A DNA stretch of 64,000 bases from Phyllobacterium sp. OV277 (lineage in GTDB: Bacteria > Pseudomonadota > Alphaproteobacteria > Rhizobiales > Rhizobiaceae). Shown here in pieces: positions 27,222 through 35,772 of the stretch. Each line of letters opens with the position of its first letter. Position 1 is the stretch's first letter. The position numbers and the translations under genes are program-made. The notes below the pieces were generated by a model, which saw only the letters and a list, made by a program, of their open reading frames with translations, made no database searches and had not been told where the DNA came from. The DNA lies in NCBI RefSeq assembly GCF_900104355.1, contig NZ_FNIY01000004.1:62001-126000 (forward strand), in the 5' to 3' direction.

Positions 27222-27956
27222 TCAATGTTCTGCTGAAAAACCGAGGAATTGCTTTAGCTCAGGTGTCTGTGGATTGGCAAAGACCTCTTCCGGCTTGCCG
27301 ATTTCATGTACCCGGCCCTGATGCATAAAGACGACCCGGCTACAGACGTCGCGGGCAAACTTCATTTCATGCGTTACCATCAAAAGTGTCATACCCTCAG
27401 CCGCCAGTTCGCGCACGACGGCCAGCACTTCGGCCACCAGTTCCGGGTCAAGCGCCGACGTGATTTCATCACACAACAGAGCGATGGGCTGCATAGCCAA
27501 TGCGCGGGCGATGGCCACGCGCTGTTGTTGACCGCCTGATAATTCATCGGGAAACGCGTCGTATTTGTGTGCCAGACCAACCCGGTCAAGCATCTTGCGA
27601 GCCATAGCCTCCGCGTCCGCCTTCGGCGTCTTCTTGACCACCATCTGAGACAGCATGACATTGCCGCCCGCAGTCAAATGCGGGAACAGATTGAATTGCT
27701 GAAAAATCATCCCGACCTTGAGCCGCAACGCCTTGAGATGCAGCTCATCTGGAAGCAATTGCGCACCCGCAACCGCTATGGAGCCATCGTCGATCAGTTC
27801 CAAACCGTTGATGCAACGAAGCAGCGTGGATTTACCTGAACCACTTTTGCCAATAATCGCAATGACTTCACCGGGATCAACATCGATATTGATGCCTTTG
27901 AGCACCTCGTTCGATCCGAAGCTCTTGCGGACTTCAGTGACTTCGATGAGCGACAT
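27222..27956 (-). CDS. Polar amino-acid ABC transporter ATP-binding protein (second system)
   Basis: A 244-residue GlnQ/HisP-type ATPase from the ATG at 27956, which follows GGAAAGGAAA. Motifs: Walker [16 protein letters not shown]-loop FQQFNLFPHLTAGGNV, signature [15 protein letters not shown], and a Walker B that reads ALLCDEITSALDP. In that motif the usual Pro after Glu is replaced by Ile, a small deviation that keeps the catalytic Asp-Glu. Its first codons overlap the end of the adjoining permease gene by 23 bases. Last gene of the minus-strand importer. Confidence 0.93.
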   Translation of the reverse strand: MSLIEVTEVRKSFGSNEVLKGINIDVDPGEVIAIIGKSGSGKSTLLRCINGLELIDDGSIAVAGAQLLPDELHLKALRLKVGMIFQQFNLFPHLTAGGNVMLSQMVVKKTPKADAEAMARKMLDRVGLAHKYDAFPDELSGGQQQRVAIARALAMQPIALLCDEITSALDPELVAEVLAVVRELAAEGMTLLMVTHEMKFARDVCSRVVFMHQGRVHEIGKPEEVFANPQTPELKQFLGFSAEH

Positions 27957-28593
27957 TGAGTTTCCTTTCCAGAATCTGGCTGCTCTTCGACAGTGGCCAG
28001 CAGAGGGCAAAATAAAACAGGGCGACAAGCCCATAGACGGTGAAAGGCTGGAAAGTGGCATTGGTAACAATGGTGCCAGCCTTGGACAGCTCAACGAAGC
28101 CAATGATTGAGGTGAGCGCCGTACCTTTTATAACTTGCACGGAGAAGCCGACCGTCGGCGGTATCGCGATCTTCAGCGCCTGCGGAATGATCACGTAACG
28201 CATCTGTTGGACGTAACCCATGCCCAAACTGGCTGACGCTTCCCACTGCCCTTTGAAAACCGATTCCACACAGCCCCGCCAAATCTCGGTGAGGAATGCC
28301 GCAGACCAGAGGATCAATGCGAAACCGGCGGCCAGCCACGCAGGAACATTGATGCCAAAGAGACCAAGGCCAAAGAAAGCGAGGAACAGCTGCATCAGCA
28401 GCGGTGTCCCCTGGAACAGTTCGACATAGTATTTGGCTACAAACCGCAGGAAACGCCCGCGGCCAATGCGCATGAACAAAAGCAATGTCGCAACAAGCCC
28501 GCCACCAATGAACGAAACGAGCGAAAGCAGAACCGTCCAGCGCATGGCAAGCAGAAGATTGCGCACAATATCCCAAAGCGTGAATTCGGTCAT
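27934..28593 (-). CDS. Polar amino-acid ABC transporter permease (second system)
   Basis: A 219-residue HisM/GlnP-type permease beginning MTEFTLWDIVRNLLLAMRWTVLLSLVSF. The EAA loop is EASASLGMGYVQQMRYVIIPQALKIAIPP. It overlaps the next permease gene by 4 bases and the ATPase gene by 23, a tightly coupled operon. Confidence 0.92.
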   Translation of the reverse strand: MTEFTLWDIVRNLLLAMRWTVLLSLVSFIGGGLVATLLLFMRIGRGRFLRFVAKYYVELFQGTPLLMQLFLAFFGLGLFGINVPAWLAAGFALILWSAAFLTEIWRGCVESVFKGQWEASASLGMGYVQQMRYVIIPQALKIAIPPTVGFSVQVIKGTALTSIIGFVELSKAGTIVTNATFQPFTVYGLVALFYFALCWPLSKSSQILERKLNVAHRSH

Positions 28594-29261
28594 CGGACGG
28601 ACCTCCTTGGGAAAATCAACCGGCCCGTGACAACGAGTAACTGTCGCAGGAGAATGGCCAGCAGCAGATAGATGGCAGTCGAAACGAAGTAAGCCTCGAA
28701 GGCCCTGAACGTTCGTGACTGGATAAAATTGGCTGCGAAAGTCAGGTCCTCGGCAGCAATTTGCGAAACGACTGACGAGCCAAGCATGACGATGATGATT
28801 TGCGACGTGAGCGCCGGCCATATCCGCTGCAGCGAAGGCACGAGAACCACATGACGAAAGGTCTCGAAGGGCGACATGGCGAGACTGGACCCGGCTTCGA
28901 ACTGTCCGCGCGGAGTCGCCTGAATGCCAGCCCGGATGATTTCACAGCTGTAAGCGCCAAGATTGATGATCATCGCCAGATTGGCCGCCTGCAATTCACT
29001 CATCTGCACACCGAGCGACGGCAGGCCAAAGAAAATGAAAAACAACTGGATCAGGAAAGGCGTGTTGCGGATCAGTTCGACATATAAGGTTACGGGCGGC
29101 CGCAACCATTGAGGACCCAAGCTCCTGATCCAGGCGCAAAGGATGCCAAGCGCTATGCCAATGACTGCACCAACGGCAATCAGCTCAACAGTGATAGTGA
29201 GCCCCTTGAGAAAAACCGGCCAATATTGCGCCAGCCAGCTATAATCAAATACATATTTCAA
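28590..29261 (-). CDS. Polar amino-acid ABC transporter permease (second system)
   Basis: A 223-residue HisM/GlnP-type permease. Homology begins at KYVFDYSWLAQYWPVFLKGLTITVELIAVG, which points to a TTG start at 29261; the longer frame to 29363 adds non-homologous residues. The EAA loop is EAGSSLAMSPFETFRHVVLVPSLQRIWPAL. Partner of the following permease. Confidence 0.9.
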   Translation of the reverse strand: MKYVFDYSWLAQYWPVFLKGLTITVELIAVGAVIGIALGILCAWIRSLGPQWLRPPVTLYVELIRNTPFLIQLFFIFFGLPSLGVQMSELQAANLAMIINLGAYSCEIIRAGIQATPRGQFEAGSSLAMSPFETFRHVVLVPSLQRIWPALTSQIIIVMLGSSVVSQIAAEDLTFAANFIQSRTFRAFEAYFVSTAIYLLLAILLRQLLVVTGRLIFPRRSVR

Positions 29262-29329
29262 AACGGAACCCCGCTCGGTGGAATGAATGAAACGCCATCC
29301 TGCAAAAGCATGATGGCGCACACCGTGGT

Positions 29330-30124
29330 TTAGAGGTCGGCAGGGATAGGTGCGCCCAGCCATTTCTGGGAGATTGCTGTCAACGTGCCATCGGTTTTGG
29401 CTGAAGAGATGATGCTGTTGATTTTCTCCAGAAGCTTTGGCTCGTTCTTGTTCAGGCCGATAGAACAGGGTGAATTCTTGATCAGGAACTTTAGCTCCGG
29501 CCGTTTTGGCGGGTTCTTGGCAAGAATCGCTGCAGCAACAACATTGCCCGTGGCGATAACCTCGACCTGGCCAGACAGGAATGCCGAGATTGTGCCATTA
29601 TTGTCTTCGTAGCGCTTGATGACGCTGTCGCCGGGTGCGATCTTGGTAAGCTCCAGATCTTCGATCGCACCGCGCGTGACGCCGATCGTTTTTCCAGCCA
29701 AATCTTCAGCTTTGGAGATTGCTACCGTTGCAGGTCCAAACACACCATTGAAGAATGGGACGTAAGGCGCCGAAAAATCGATCACCGCTTCGCGTTCGGC
29801 ATTCTTGCCAAGACTGGAAATTACCAGATCAACCTTGTTTGTCTGCAAATAGGGAATTCGGTTGGCGCTTGTCACCGGGACGAGTTCCGTCTTCACCCCC
29901 AGTTTTTCGGCAATCAGATTGGCTACATCAATGTCATAGCCCATCGGCGTCATATCAGTGCCAACGCTGCCAAATGGCGGGAAATCCTGCGGGACGGCCA
30001 CACGAAGCACTCCGCGGGATGCAATATCCGCCAAAGCATCGGCAGACGCCGTACCTATTGGGCAAAGCGATCCAATCATCAGGATTGCCGCACCAAGAAT
30101 TTTGAATAGTGATCTGCTGTTCAT
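29330..30124 (-). CDS. Polar amino-acid ABC transporter substrate-binding protein (second system)
   Basis: A 264-residue periplasmic binding protein (SBP_bac_3) with signal peptide at residues 1-29 (ILGAAILMIGSLCPIGTASADA). The mature part has RGVLRVAVPQDFPPFGSVGTDMTPMGYDIDVANLIAEKLGVKTELVP, with the conserved ligand segment DLVISSLGKNAEREAVIDFSAPY. An ATG at 30139 would add five residues. First gene of the minus-strand importer. The site differs enough from the plus-strand binding protein that a different amino acid is likely. Confidence 0.91.
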   Translation of the reverse strand: MNSRSLFKILGAAILMIGSLCPIGTASADALADIASRGVLRVAVPQDFPPFGSVGTDMTPMGYDIDVANLIAEKLGVKTELVPVTSANRIPYLQTNKVDLVISSLGKNAEREAVIDFSAPYVPFFNGVFGPATVAISKAEDLAGKTIGVTRGAIEDLELTKIAPGDSVIKRYEDNNGTISAFLSGQVEVIATGNVVAAAILAKNPPKRPELKFLIKNSPCSIGLNKNEPKLLEKINSIISSAKTDGTLTAISQKWLGAPIPADL

Positions 30125-30368
30125 TTGCAAGCTTCCCAATTGGTCAATATCAGGAATGCCAAAGCAATTGTCGTGCCAAGAACCATAGAATTTGACTGGG
30201 ACTGTACAGGTAGCTTACATCCGATCAATTGATCAGGGAGTCGCGCTCATAACTGAAAAGCGCGCTGCTCTTTATATCGGCACAAATACGCGAATGATCA
30301 AATTATGAGCACGACACTCCATAAGGACACGCCGCATTTTGATTCCCGTCAAATCGCAACGCGACAAT

Positions 30369-30387
30369 TTGCATAGCTAATATGCAA
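30369..30387. promoter_or_regulatory. Inverted repeat upstream of the small RNA
   Basis: TTGCATA (30369-30375) and TATGCAA (30381-30387) with a 5-base spacer, about 45-60 bases before the predicted 5' end of the small RNA. It could be a site for an activator or repressor of the RNA or of the divergent binding-protein gene. Confidence 0.4.
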
Positions 30388-30430
30388 CTTTGTATGTTGC
30401 TCCAAATTTGAGCGATGCTATTTTGGAGAT

Positions 30431-30540
30431 GTTAGGTTCTTTCCTCCCAGAAATCCTAACGCCGAATGCAGCAACCTCCTCCCTGCTGCATTTACAATCA
30501 AGGCCCAGCGCACCTCCTCCCGCGTTGGGCCTTTTGCTTT
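30431..30540 (+). ncRNA. Small RNA with three anti-Shine-Dalgarno hairpin loops (alpha-r14/NfeR1, cuckoo-RNA-like)
   Basis: Three consecutive hairpins are visible. Hairpin 1: GTTAGG (30431-30436) with CCTAAC (30455-30460), loop region containing TTCCTCCC. Hairpin 2: AATGCAGCA (30465-30473) with TGCTGCATT (30484-30492), loop ACCTCCTCCC. Hairpin 3, the terminator: AAGGCCCAGCGC (30500-30511) with GCGTTGGGCCTT (30522-30533), the same loop ACCTCCTCCC, then TTTTGCTTT. CCTCC loops match the anti-SD end of 16S rRNA and are the hallmark of the rhizobial alpha-r14 (NfeR1) and Rhodobacter CcsR sRNAs, which base-pair with ribosome binding sites in trans. A possible promoter is TTGCTC (30397-30402) with TATTTT (30419-30424). 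The 5' end is estimated. Confidence 0.85.
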
Positions 30541-30691
30541 ATGGCTCCCTACACAATCGCAAAAGTCGTTAAATCGCATCGAAATGGATGGTCGCAATCA
30601 TTCATGTTTTGACGCTCTTTGTGTTTTCTCCCACGTTTCCACAACCTATGGTATAATCTGCGAGGTAACGGTTTCAAAAAGGAGAAACTTT

Positions 30692-30865
30692 ATGCAACTG
30701 AGCGCACCTACGAAAATTGTGTTTATTATCGCGGTGATACTGGCCGTGCTATCGCTGCTTCCGGTGGTTGGAATTGCAGTGGGAGTTCTTGGCGCCTACA
30801 GCTATTGGTTGCTGCTTGTTGCTTTTATCGTGCTTGCAGCCGGTAGCCTGTTTAAAGGCGTTTAA
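30692..30865 (+). CDS. Small two-helix membrane protein
   Basis: A 57-residue protein with AAAAAGGAGAAA before the ATG, a strong ribosome binding site that decides this start over a longer upstream frame. Two hydrophobic helices are clear: KIVFIIAVILAVLSLLPVVGIAVG and YWLLLVAFIVLAAGSLF, with very short termini. It matches the look of small conserved rhizobial inner-membrane proteins with no known function. It lies 150 bases after the small RNA terminator in the same direction. Confidence 0.75.
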   Translation: MQLSAPTKIVFIIAVILAVLSLLPVVGIAVGVLGAYSYWLLLVAFIVLAAGSLFKGV

Positions 30866-30930
30866 AACCAGCGCCGCCCGGCGATAAACGCCACCTGCCA
30901 TGTCACGAGGCACGCTTCGTGGGTTGAGTA

Positions 30931-31794
30931 CTATTCTGCGTCCACGTCAGAAATGCGGGTCAGAATGCTGGCATACATTCCAGTCGTGCGGAATTCAGTC
31001 GGGCTTGCCCCATATATTCGCCTGAACACCTTTGAAAAATAATTAGCGTCGTCAAAACCGGTCATGATCGCAACCTCCTTAACCGGCAGGAAGGCTGCGT
31101 TTGTCAGAAGCTTCGTTGCGCGCTGCATCCGCTTCTGCAGGACAAACTCCGCAGGTGGCAGACCTTCACACTCGGCGAAGACGCGCGAGAAATGCGCACG
31201 GCTCAGACCGGAAACATTTGCCAGTTCTTCAACGGGAAGTGGTTTGTCGAGATTGGCACTAATGTGATCGATGACCGGCTGCATGACCGTCTTCTCATGC
31301 TGGTCAACAGGGTGCGAGCCGAACACGCCATCGTAGAGTGCCATGGCAGCCTCATAGGCAATGGCCGACGCGCGGCCAGCGGTTTCCGCATCCATGATCA
31401 GGCGCATGCTACAATCGGCAAGATGCTGGATCGTCTCATTTGGTAGCCTCAAAACTGGCCCTTGCGCCGCGAGAATCGAACGATGAATGCGCAACGCTTC
31501 CTCACCATTCATCGAGATCCAGAAATACTCCCAGTGATCGCCCTTCTCCAGCCAATAGCGGTGGTTATGCGGCACAAGCACGAGCAGAGTTTCACCCTCC
31601 CGCACTTTATAGTTCCGGTTTTCATAGCGCAGCGTGCCCGTTCCGCTGATCGTATGCTGCAGGACAGTAAAGGGGGTCTGCCCCCGCTTGCGGCCATCCC
31701 AATCATAGATTTCATCACGGCGCACTTCATAACCGGTGCTGGTTGGCATGGTATGAAGCGTATGGCGCCCCCGCGGCAGGGAAACCGTCTTCAT
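30931..31794 (-). CDS. agpT: AraC family regulator of alpha-galactoside use
   Basis: A 287-residue regulator with an N-terminal cupin-like sensing domain (TPFTVLQHTISGTGTLRYENRNYKVREGETLLVLVPHNHRYWL) and a C-terminal AraC HTH pair (LPVEELANVSGLSRAHFSRVFAECEGLPPAEFVLQKRMQRA and PVKEVAIMTGFDDANYFSKVFRRIYGASPTEFR). It is divergent from the alpha-galactosidase/ABC operon, the position held by AgpT in S. meliloti, where it controls alpha-galactoside genes. The name is given on order and family; the ligand is presumably an alpha-galactoside such as melibiose or raffinose. A longer start at 31827 is possible. Confidence 0.82.
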   Translation of the reverse strand: MKTVSLPRGRHTLHTMPTSTGYEVRRDEIYDWDGRKRGQTPFTVLQHTISGTGTLRYENRNYKVREGETLLVLVPHNHRYWLEKGDHWEYFWISMNGEEALRIHRSILAAQGPVLRLPNETIQHLADCSMRLIMDAETAGRASAIAYEAAMALYDGVFGSHPVDQHEKTVMQPVIDHISANLDKPLPVEELANVSGLSRAHFSRVFAECEGLPPAEFVLQKRMQRATKLLTNAAFLPVKEVAIMTGFDDANYFSKVFRRIYGASPTEFRTTGMYASILTRISDVDAE

Positions 31795-32024
31795 GCTATG
31801 CCCGGTATCGATCAGTTTTTGCAGCACAAAATTACCCTCAAAAGCATAATCCCTCTCTAGTCGCTCCCATGAATATACGCATAATGCTGGGTAAGAACAG
31901 CAGATGAACTGTTTGCGACCAATGTTGAAAGAGGGAAAGACAGGAAAAACCTGATCTTTGGAGCGCGCTTGAAAGCCGGGCTCCGCCGTATTGTTCTTAT
32001 CCGTTCCGAATGATCGAGGTCGAC

Positions 32025-33491
32025 ATGAGCAGTTTCAAAATCGCTATCATTGGCGCTGGCAGCGTGGGGTTCACAAAAAAGCTCTTCACCGACATTCTCT
32101 GCGTGCCGGAATTCAAGGATATTGAATTCGCTCTGACCGACGTCAGTGAACATAACCTCAAGATGATCAAGGCAATTCTGGATCGTGTTGTTGAGGCCAA
32201 TAATCTTCCGACGCGCGTGACAGCCACGACAGACCGACGCAAGGCCATCGAAGGCGCTCGCTATGTTATAAGCTGTGTACGGGTCGGTGGACTTGAGGCC
32301 TATGCGGACGATATCCGCATTCCCCTGAAATATGGCATAGATCAGTGTGTGGGCGATACAATCTGCGCAGGCGGCATCCTCTATGGACAGCGCAATATTC
32401 CCGTCATTCTCGATTTCTGCGAGGACATCCGCGAGCTTGCGGAACCCGGTGCGAAATTCCTGAACTATGCCAATCCCATGGCCATGAATACCTGGGCTGC
32501 TATCGAATATGGCAAAGTCGATACGATAGGGCTTTGCCATGGCGTTCAGCATGGTGCGGAACAGATCGCAGAAATTCTGGGTGCCAAATCCAAGGATGAG
32601 CTTGACTACATCTGCTCGGGCATCAACCACCAGACATGGTTTGTCGATATTCGCCTGCGCGGCCGCAAGATTGGCAAGGATGAACTTATTGCCGCGTTCG
32701 AAGCCCATCCCGTTTTCTCACAACAGGAAAAGCTGCGCATTGATGTTCTCAAGCGTTTCGGCGTCTATTCCACTGAAAGCAACGGCCACCTCTCGGAATA
32801 CCTGCCCTGGTATCGCAAACGTCCTGAAGAGATCGCCAAATGGATCGACATGTCCGACTGGATTCATGGTGAGACTGGCGGCTATCTGCGTTATTCGACG
32901 GAAACGCGGAACTGGTTCGAAACCGAGTTTCCGCAGTTTCTGGAGGCCGCAGCAAAGCCCATTGATCCGGCCCGCCGCTCCAACGAGCACGCCAGCCATA
33001 TTCTTGAAGCGCTGGAAACCGGGCGTGTCTATCGAGGCCATTTCAACACGCGCAATACCGGGATCATCACGAATCTCCCCGCCGACGCGATTATTGAATC
33101 GCCGGGATTTGTCGACCGGTTTGGTATCAATATGGTCTCCGGCATTACATTACCGGAGGCGTGTGCGGCCACATGCATTTCATCGATCAATGTGCAGCGC
33201 ATGGCCGTCCATGCCGCAATCAGCGGCGATATTGATCTTTTGAAACTTGCCGTTCTGCACGATCCGTTGGTCGGCGCTGTGTGCACACCTGAGGAAGTCT
33301 GGCAGATGGTCGATGAAATGATTGTCGCCCAAGCGCAATGGTTGCCGCAATATGCCCATGCCATTGACGATGCGAAAGAGCGCCTGCGCCACAAGACGGT
33401 AGCGACGCGCGAATGGAAGGGCGTCGCCAGCCGTTCAGTACGCTCTATTGAAGAGCTGAGAGCAGAAAAAGCATTGATGAAACAGGCGTGA
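32025..33491 (+). CDS. agaL1: Family 4 glycoside hydrolase (alpha-galactosidase)
   Basis: A 488-residue GH4 enzyme needing NAD and a divalent metal. The Rossmann start is FKIAIIGAGSVGFTKKLFTDIL. Metal-ligand motifs are GLCHGVQHG (Cys) and SGINHQTWF (His), and the substrate region includes NYANPMAMNTWA. GH4 enzymes cleave alpha-galactosides by an oxidation-elimination route in the cytosol. GAGG precedes the ATG at 32025. First gene of the operon; a second GH4 gene ends it. Alpha-glucosidase activity cannot be excluded. Confidence 0.88.
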   Translation: MSSFKIAIIGAGSVGFTKKLFTDILCVPEFKDIEFALTDVSEHNLKMIKAILDRVVEANNLPTRVTATTDRRKAIEGARYVISCVRVGGLEAYADDIRIPLKYGIDQCVGDTICAGGILYGQRNIPVILDFCEDIRELAEPGAKFLNYANPMAMNTWAAIEYGKVDTIGLCHGVQHGAEQIAEILGAKSKDELDYICSGINHQTWFVDIRLRGRKIGKDELIAAFEAHPVFSQQEKLRIDVLKRFGVYSTESNGHLSEYLPWYRKRPEEIAKWIDMSDWIHGETGGYLRYSTETRNWFETEFPQFLEAAAKPIDPARRSNEHASHILEALETGRVYRGHFNTRNTGIITNLPADAIIESPGFVDRFGINMVSGITLPEACAATCISSINVQRMAVHAAISGDIDLLKLAVLHDPLVGAVCTPEEVWQMVDEMIVAQAQWLPQYAHAIDDAKERLRHKTVATREWKGVASRSVRSIEELRAEKALMKQA

Positions 33492-33572
33492 ATTAATTTT
33501 TCCGGCTGCTTTCCCCTCTTGGAGGAGACGGGGTAGCGACATGAGCCGGGCCAGATTGAAGAGGGAGAGACG

Positions 33573-35648
33573 ATGAGCCATTTTCGCTATTTGAGTTCAC
33601 TCGCCATAGGTGTTTCAATGCTGGCTTTGCCGGTATTGGCGTCCGAGCCGACAGTTCCGCCGGAACCGCCATCCTTCAAAGCGCAGGCAAAAATCTCATA
33701 TGTCTCCAGAGATGCAATTCTCGAATTCAAAGCCCTTCCCGCCTATCACGAACCTGATTGGGTCACCGAAAAATTTGTAAAAGCGGGTAAGCTTCCAGCG
33801 GTCAAAGACCGGCTACCCAAAGAACCGCTTGTCTATAAAACAGGAAATATGCCCGATGGTATCGGTGTCTATGGTGATACATTGCGCCATGTCATTGGCG
33901 GACGGCCGGAAGGCTGGAACTATATCGGCGGCCAATCGCAAGGCTATGGGGGTATCGACATTGGCCTGTCTGAATGTCTGACGCGAACCGCACCGCTGTT
34001 TCAGGTTGAAGCAACGGATGTCGAGCCCTTGCCAAATCTGGCTAAGGGATGGGAATGGTCAGCGGATGGCCACACCCTGACCATGCATCTCATTGAGGGT
34101 GCGAAATGGTCCGATGGCGCGCCATTCGATGCGGATGATGTGATGTTCTATTGGGATGACAATGTCATTGATCCCAATGTTTCACCACTCAATGGCGCAA
34201 CCCAGGAGACGTTTGGTGTTGGCACGACGCTGAAGAAAATTGATGCCTATACCGTTGAATGGACATTCAAGAATGCTTTCCCGCGCCAGTATCTTTACGC
34301 CATGGCCTATGGAACATTTTGCCCGGGTCCAGCGCATATCCTCAAGACGAAGCACCCAAAATACGCTGCAACAACCTATGATCAATACAAAAACGGTTTC
34401 CCGCCTGAGTATATGAACATGCCGGTTATGGGGGCTTGGGTTCCAGTCGAGTACAGGCCTGACGATATCATCGTGCTTCGCCGCAACCCTTATTACTGGA
34501 AGGTGGACGAGGCTGGCAATCAGCTACCCTATGTCAACGAGATGCATTATAAGCTCTCAACCTGGGCCGATCGCGATGTCCAGACGGTTGCAGGTTCAGC
34601 TGATTTCTCCAATCTCGAACAGCCGGAAAACTTTGTGGAGTCGCTGAAACGTGCCGCGCAGGACAACGCGCCTGCCCGGCTTGCTTTCGGCCCGCGCCTC
34701 ATTGGTTACAATCTCGATATGAACTTTTCGGCCAATGGCTGGGGCGCACCCGATGCGCGCGGTCAAGCCGTTCGTGAACTCAATCGTGACGAGCACTTCC
34801 GCAAGGCGGTGACCATGGCGATCGACCGGAAGAAATTAGGCGAAGCGCTTGTCAAAGGTCCGTTCACCGCGATCTATCCCGGCGGGCTGTCATCGGCAAC
34901 GAGCTTCTATGACAGGCAATCCACCGTCTATTATCCATTTGATTTGGAAGGCGCAAAGGCAGAGCTGGCAAAGGCCGGTCTGAAGGACACCGACGGCAAT
35001 GGCATTGTCAACTTTCCGCCTGACAAAGCAGGCGGCAAGGATGTGGAAATCACCCTTCTGGTGAACAATGCCTACAGCACCGACAAGAACCTTGCGGAAG
35101 GCGTGATCGGTCAGCTGCAAAAGCTTGGCCTGCGCGTCATTCTCAATGCCGTGGATGCCAACCAGCGCGATGCCGCCAATTTTGGTGGACGGTTCGACTG
35201 GATGATCTGGCGCAACAATTCGGAACTCGCCTCTGTCGTACAGAACACCGAACAATTGGCTCCGGTGGGACCCCGCACCAGCTGGAACCATCGCGCTCCG
35301 GAAAATGGTCAGCTGGATCTGATGCCTTTCGAAGAAGAGATGGTGAAGATCGTCAACAAGTTCATCTCAAGCCAGGATAACACCGAACGAACCGAGCTGA
35401 TGAAACAGTACCAGAAGGTCTACACGACAAACGTGAATACGGTCGGATTAACGGAATTCGCAGGTGCTCTCGTTATCAACAAGCGCTTCTCCAACATTCC
35501 GTCCGGCGCGCCGATATTCATGTTCAACTGGGCCGAGGACGCCATCATCCGCGAGCGCGTGTTCGTCAAGGCGGACAAGCAGGGTGATTTTGAACTTTAC
35601 CCACAGCAATTACCCGGAAAGCCGGGCGGTCCCGGCCCGATGAACTGA
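33573..35648 (+). CDS. agpA: Alpha-galactoside ABC transporter substrate-binding protein
   Basis: A 691-residue periplasmic protein of family SBP_bac_5, longer than peptide-binding members but the size expected for AgpA-type sugar-binding relatives. The signal peptide spans about residues 1-23 (LAIGVSMLALPVLASE). Family blocks: LPNLAKGWEWSADGHTLTMHLIEGAKWSDGAPFDADDVMFYWDD and EHFRKAVTMAIDRKKLGEAL. GAGGGAGAG precedes the ATG. Although its fold is that of oligopeptide-binding proteins, the flanking GH4 enzymes argue for alpha-galactosides. A hairpin follows the stop. Confidence 0.88.
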   Translation: MSHFRYLSSLAIGVSMLALPVLASEPTVPPEPPSFKAQAKISYVSRDAILEFKALPAYHEPDWVTEKFVKAGKLPAVKDRLPKEPLVYKTGNMPDGIGVYGDTLRHVIGGRPEGWNYIGGQSQGYGGIDIGLSECLTRTAPLFQVEATDVEPLPNLAKGWEWSADGHTLTMHLIEGAKWSDGAPFDADDVMFYWDDNVIDPNVSPLNGATQETFGVGTTLKKIDAYTVEWTFKNAFPRQYLYAMAYGTFCPGPAHILKTKHPKYAATTYDQYKNGFPPEYMNMPVMGAWVPVEYRPDDIIVLRRNPYYWKVDEAGNQLPYVNEMHYKLSTWADRDVQTVAGSADFSNLEQPENFVESLKRAAQDNAPARLAFGPRLIGYNLDMNFSANGWGAPDARGQAVRELNRDEHFRKAVTMAIDRKKLGEALVKGPFTAIYPGGLSSATSFYDRQSTVYYPFDLEGAKAELAKAGLKDTDGNGIVNFPPDKAGGKDVEITLLVNNAYSTDKNLAEGVIGQLQKLGLRVILNAVDANQRDAANFGGRFDWMIWRNNSELASVVQNTEQLAPVGPRTSWNHRAPENGQLDLMPFEEEMVKIVNKFISSQDNTERTELMKQYQKVYTTNVNTVGLTEFAGALVINKRFSNIPSGAPIFMFNWAEDAIIRERVFVKADKQGDFELYPQQLPGKPGGPGPMN

Positions 35649-35669
35649 GCCTCCCAAGGACTCTGGCTG

Positions 35670-35695
35670 GCCGGTCGCACTGATGTGCGGCCGGC
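35670..35695 (+). terminator. Intercistronic hairpin after agpA
   Basis: GCCGGTCGCAC (35670-35680) pairs with GTGCGGCCGGC (35685-35695), 11 base pairs with one T/G wobble and a TGAT loop. No T-run follows; it is better read as an mRNA-stabilising or attenuating element between the binding-protein and permease genes. Confidence 0.6.
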
Positions 35696-35772
35696 TCATC
35701 AACCGAACAAGTCGATGGTGTGAGTACATTCATACCCGTTTTGAAACCAACACAAGAGAAGTGAACCGGCCC

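Noticed and set aside
31857-32708. Open frame of 283 codons on the minus strand
   Set aside because: Antisense to agaL1, which has intact GH4 motifs; no domain in the translation.
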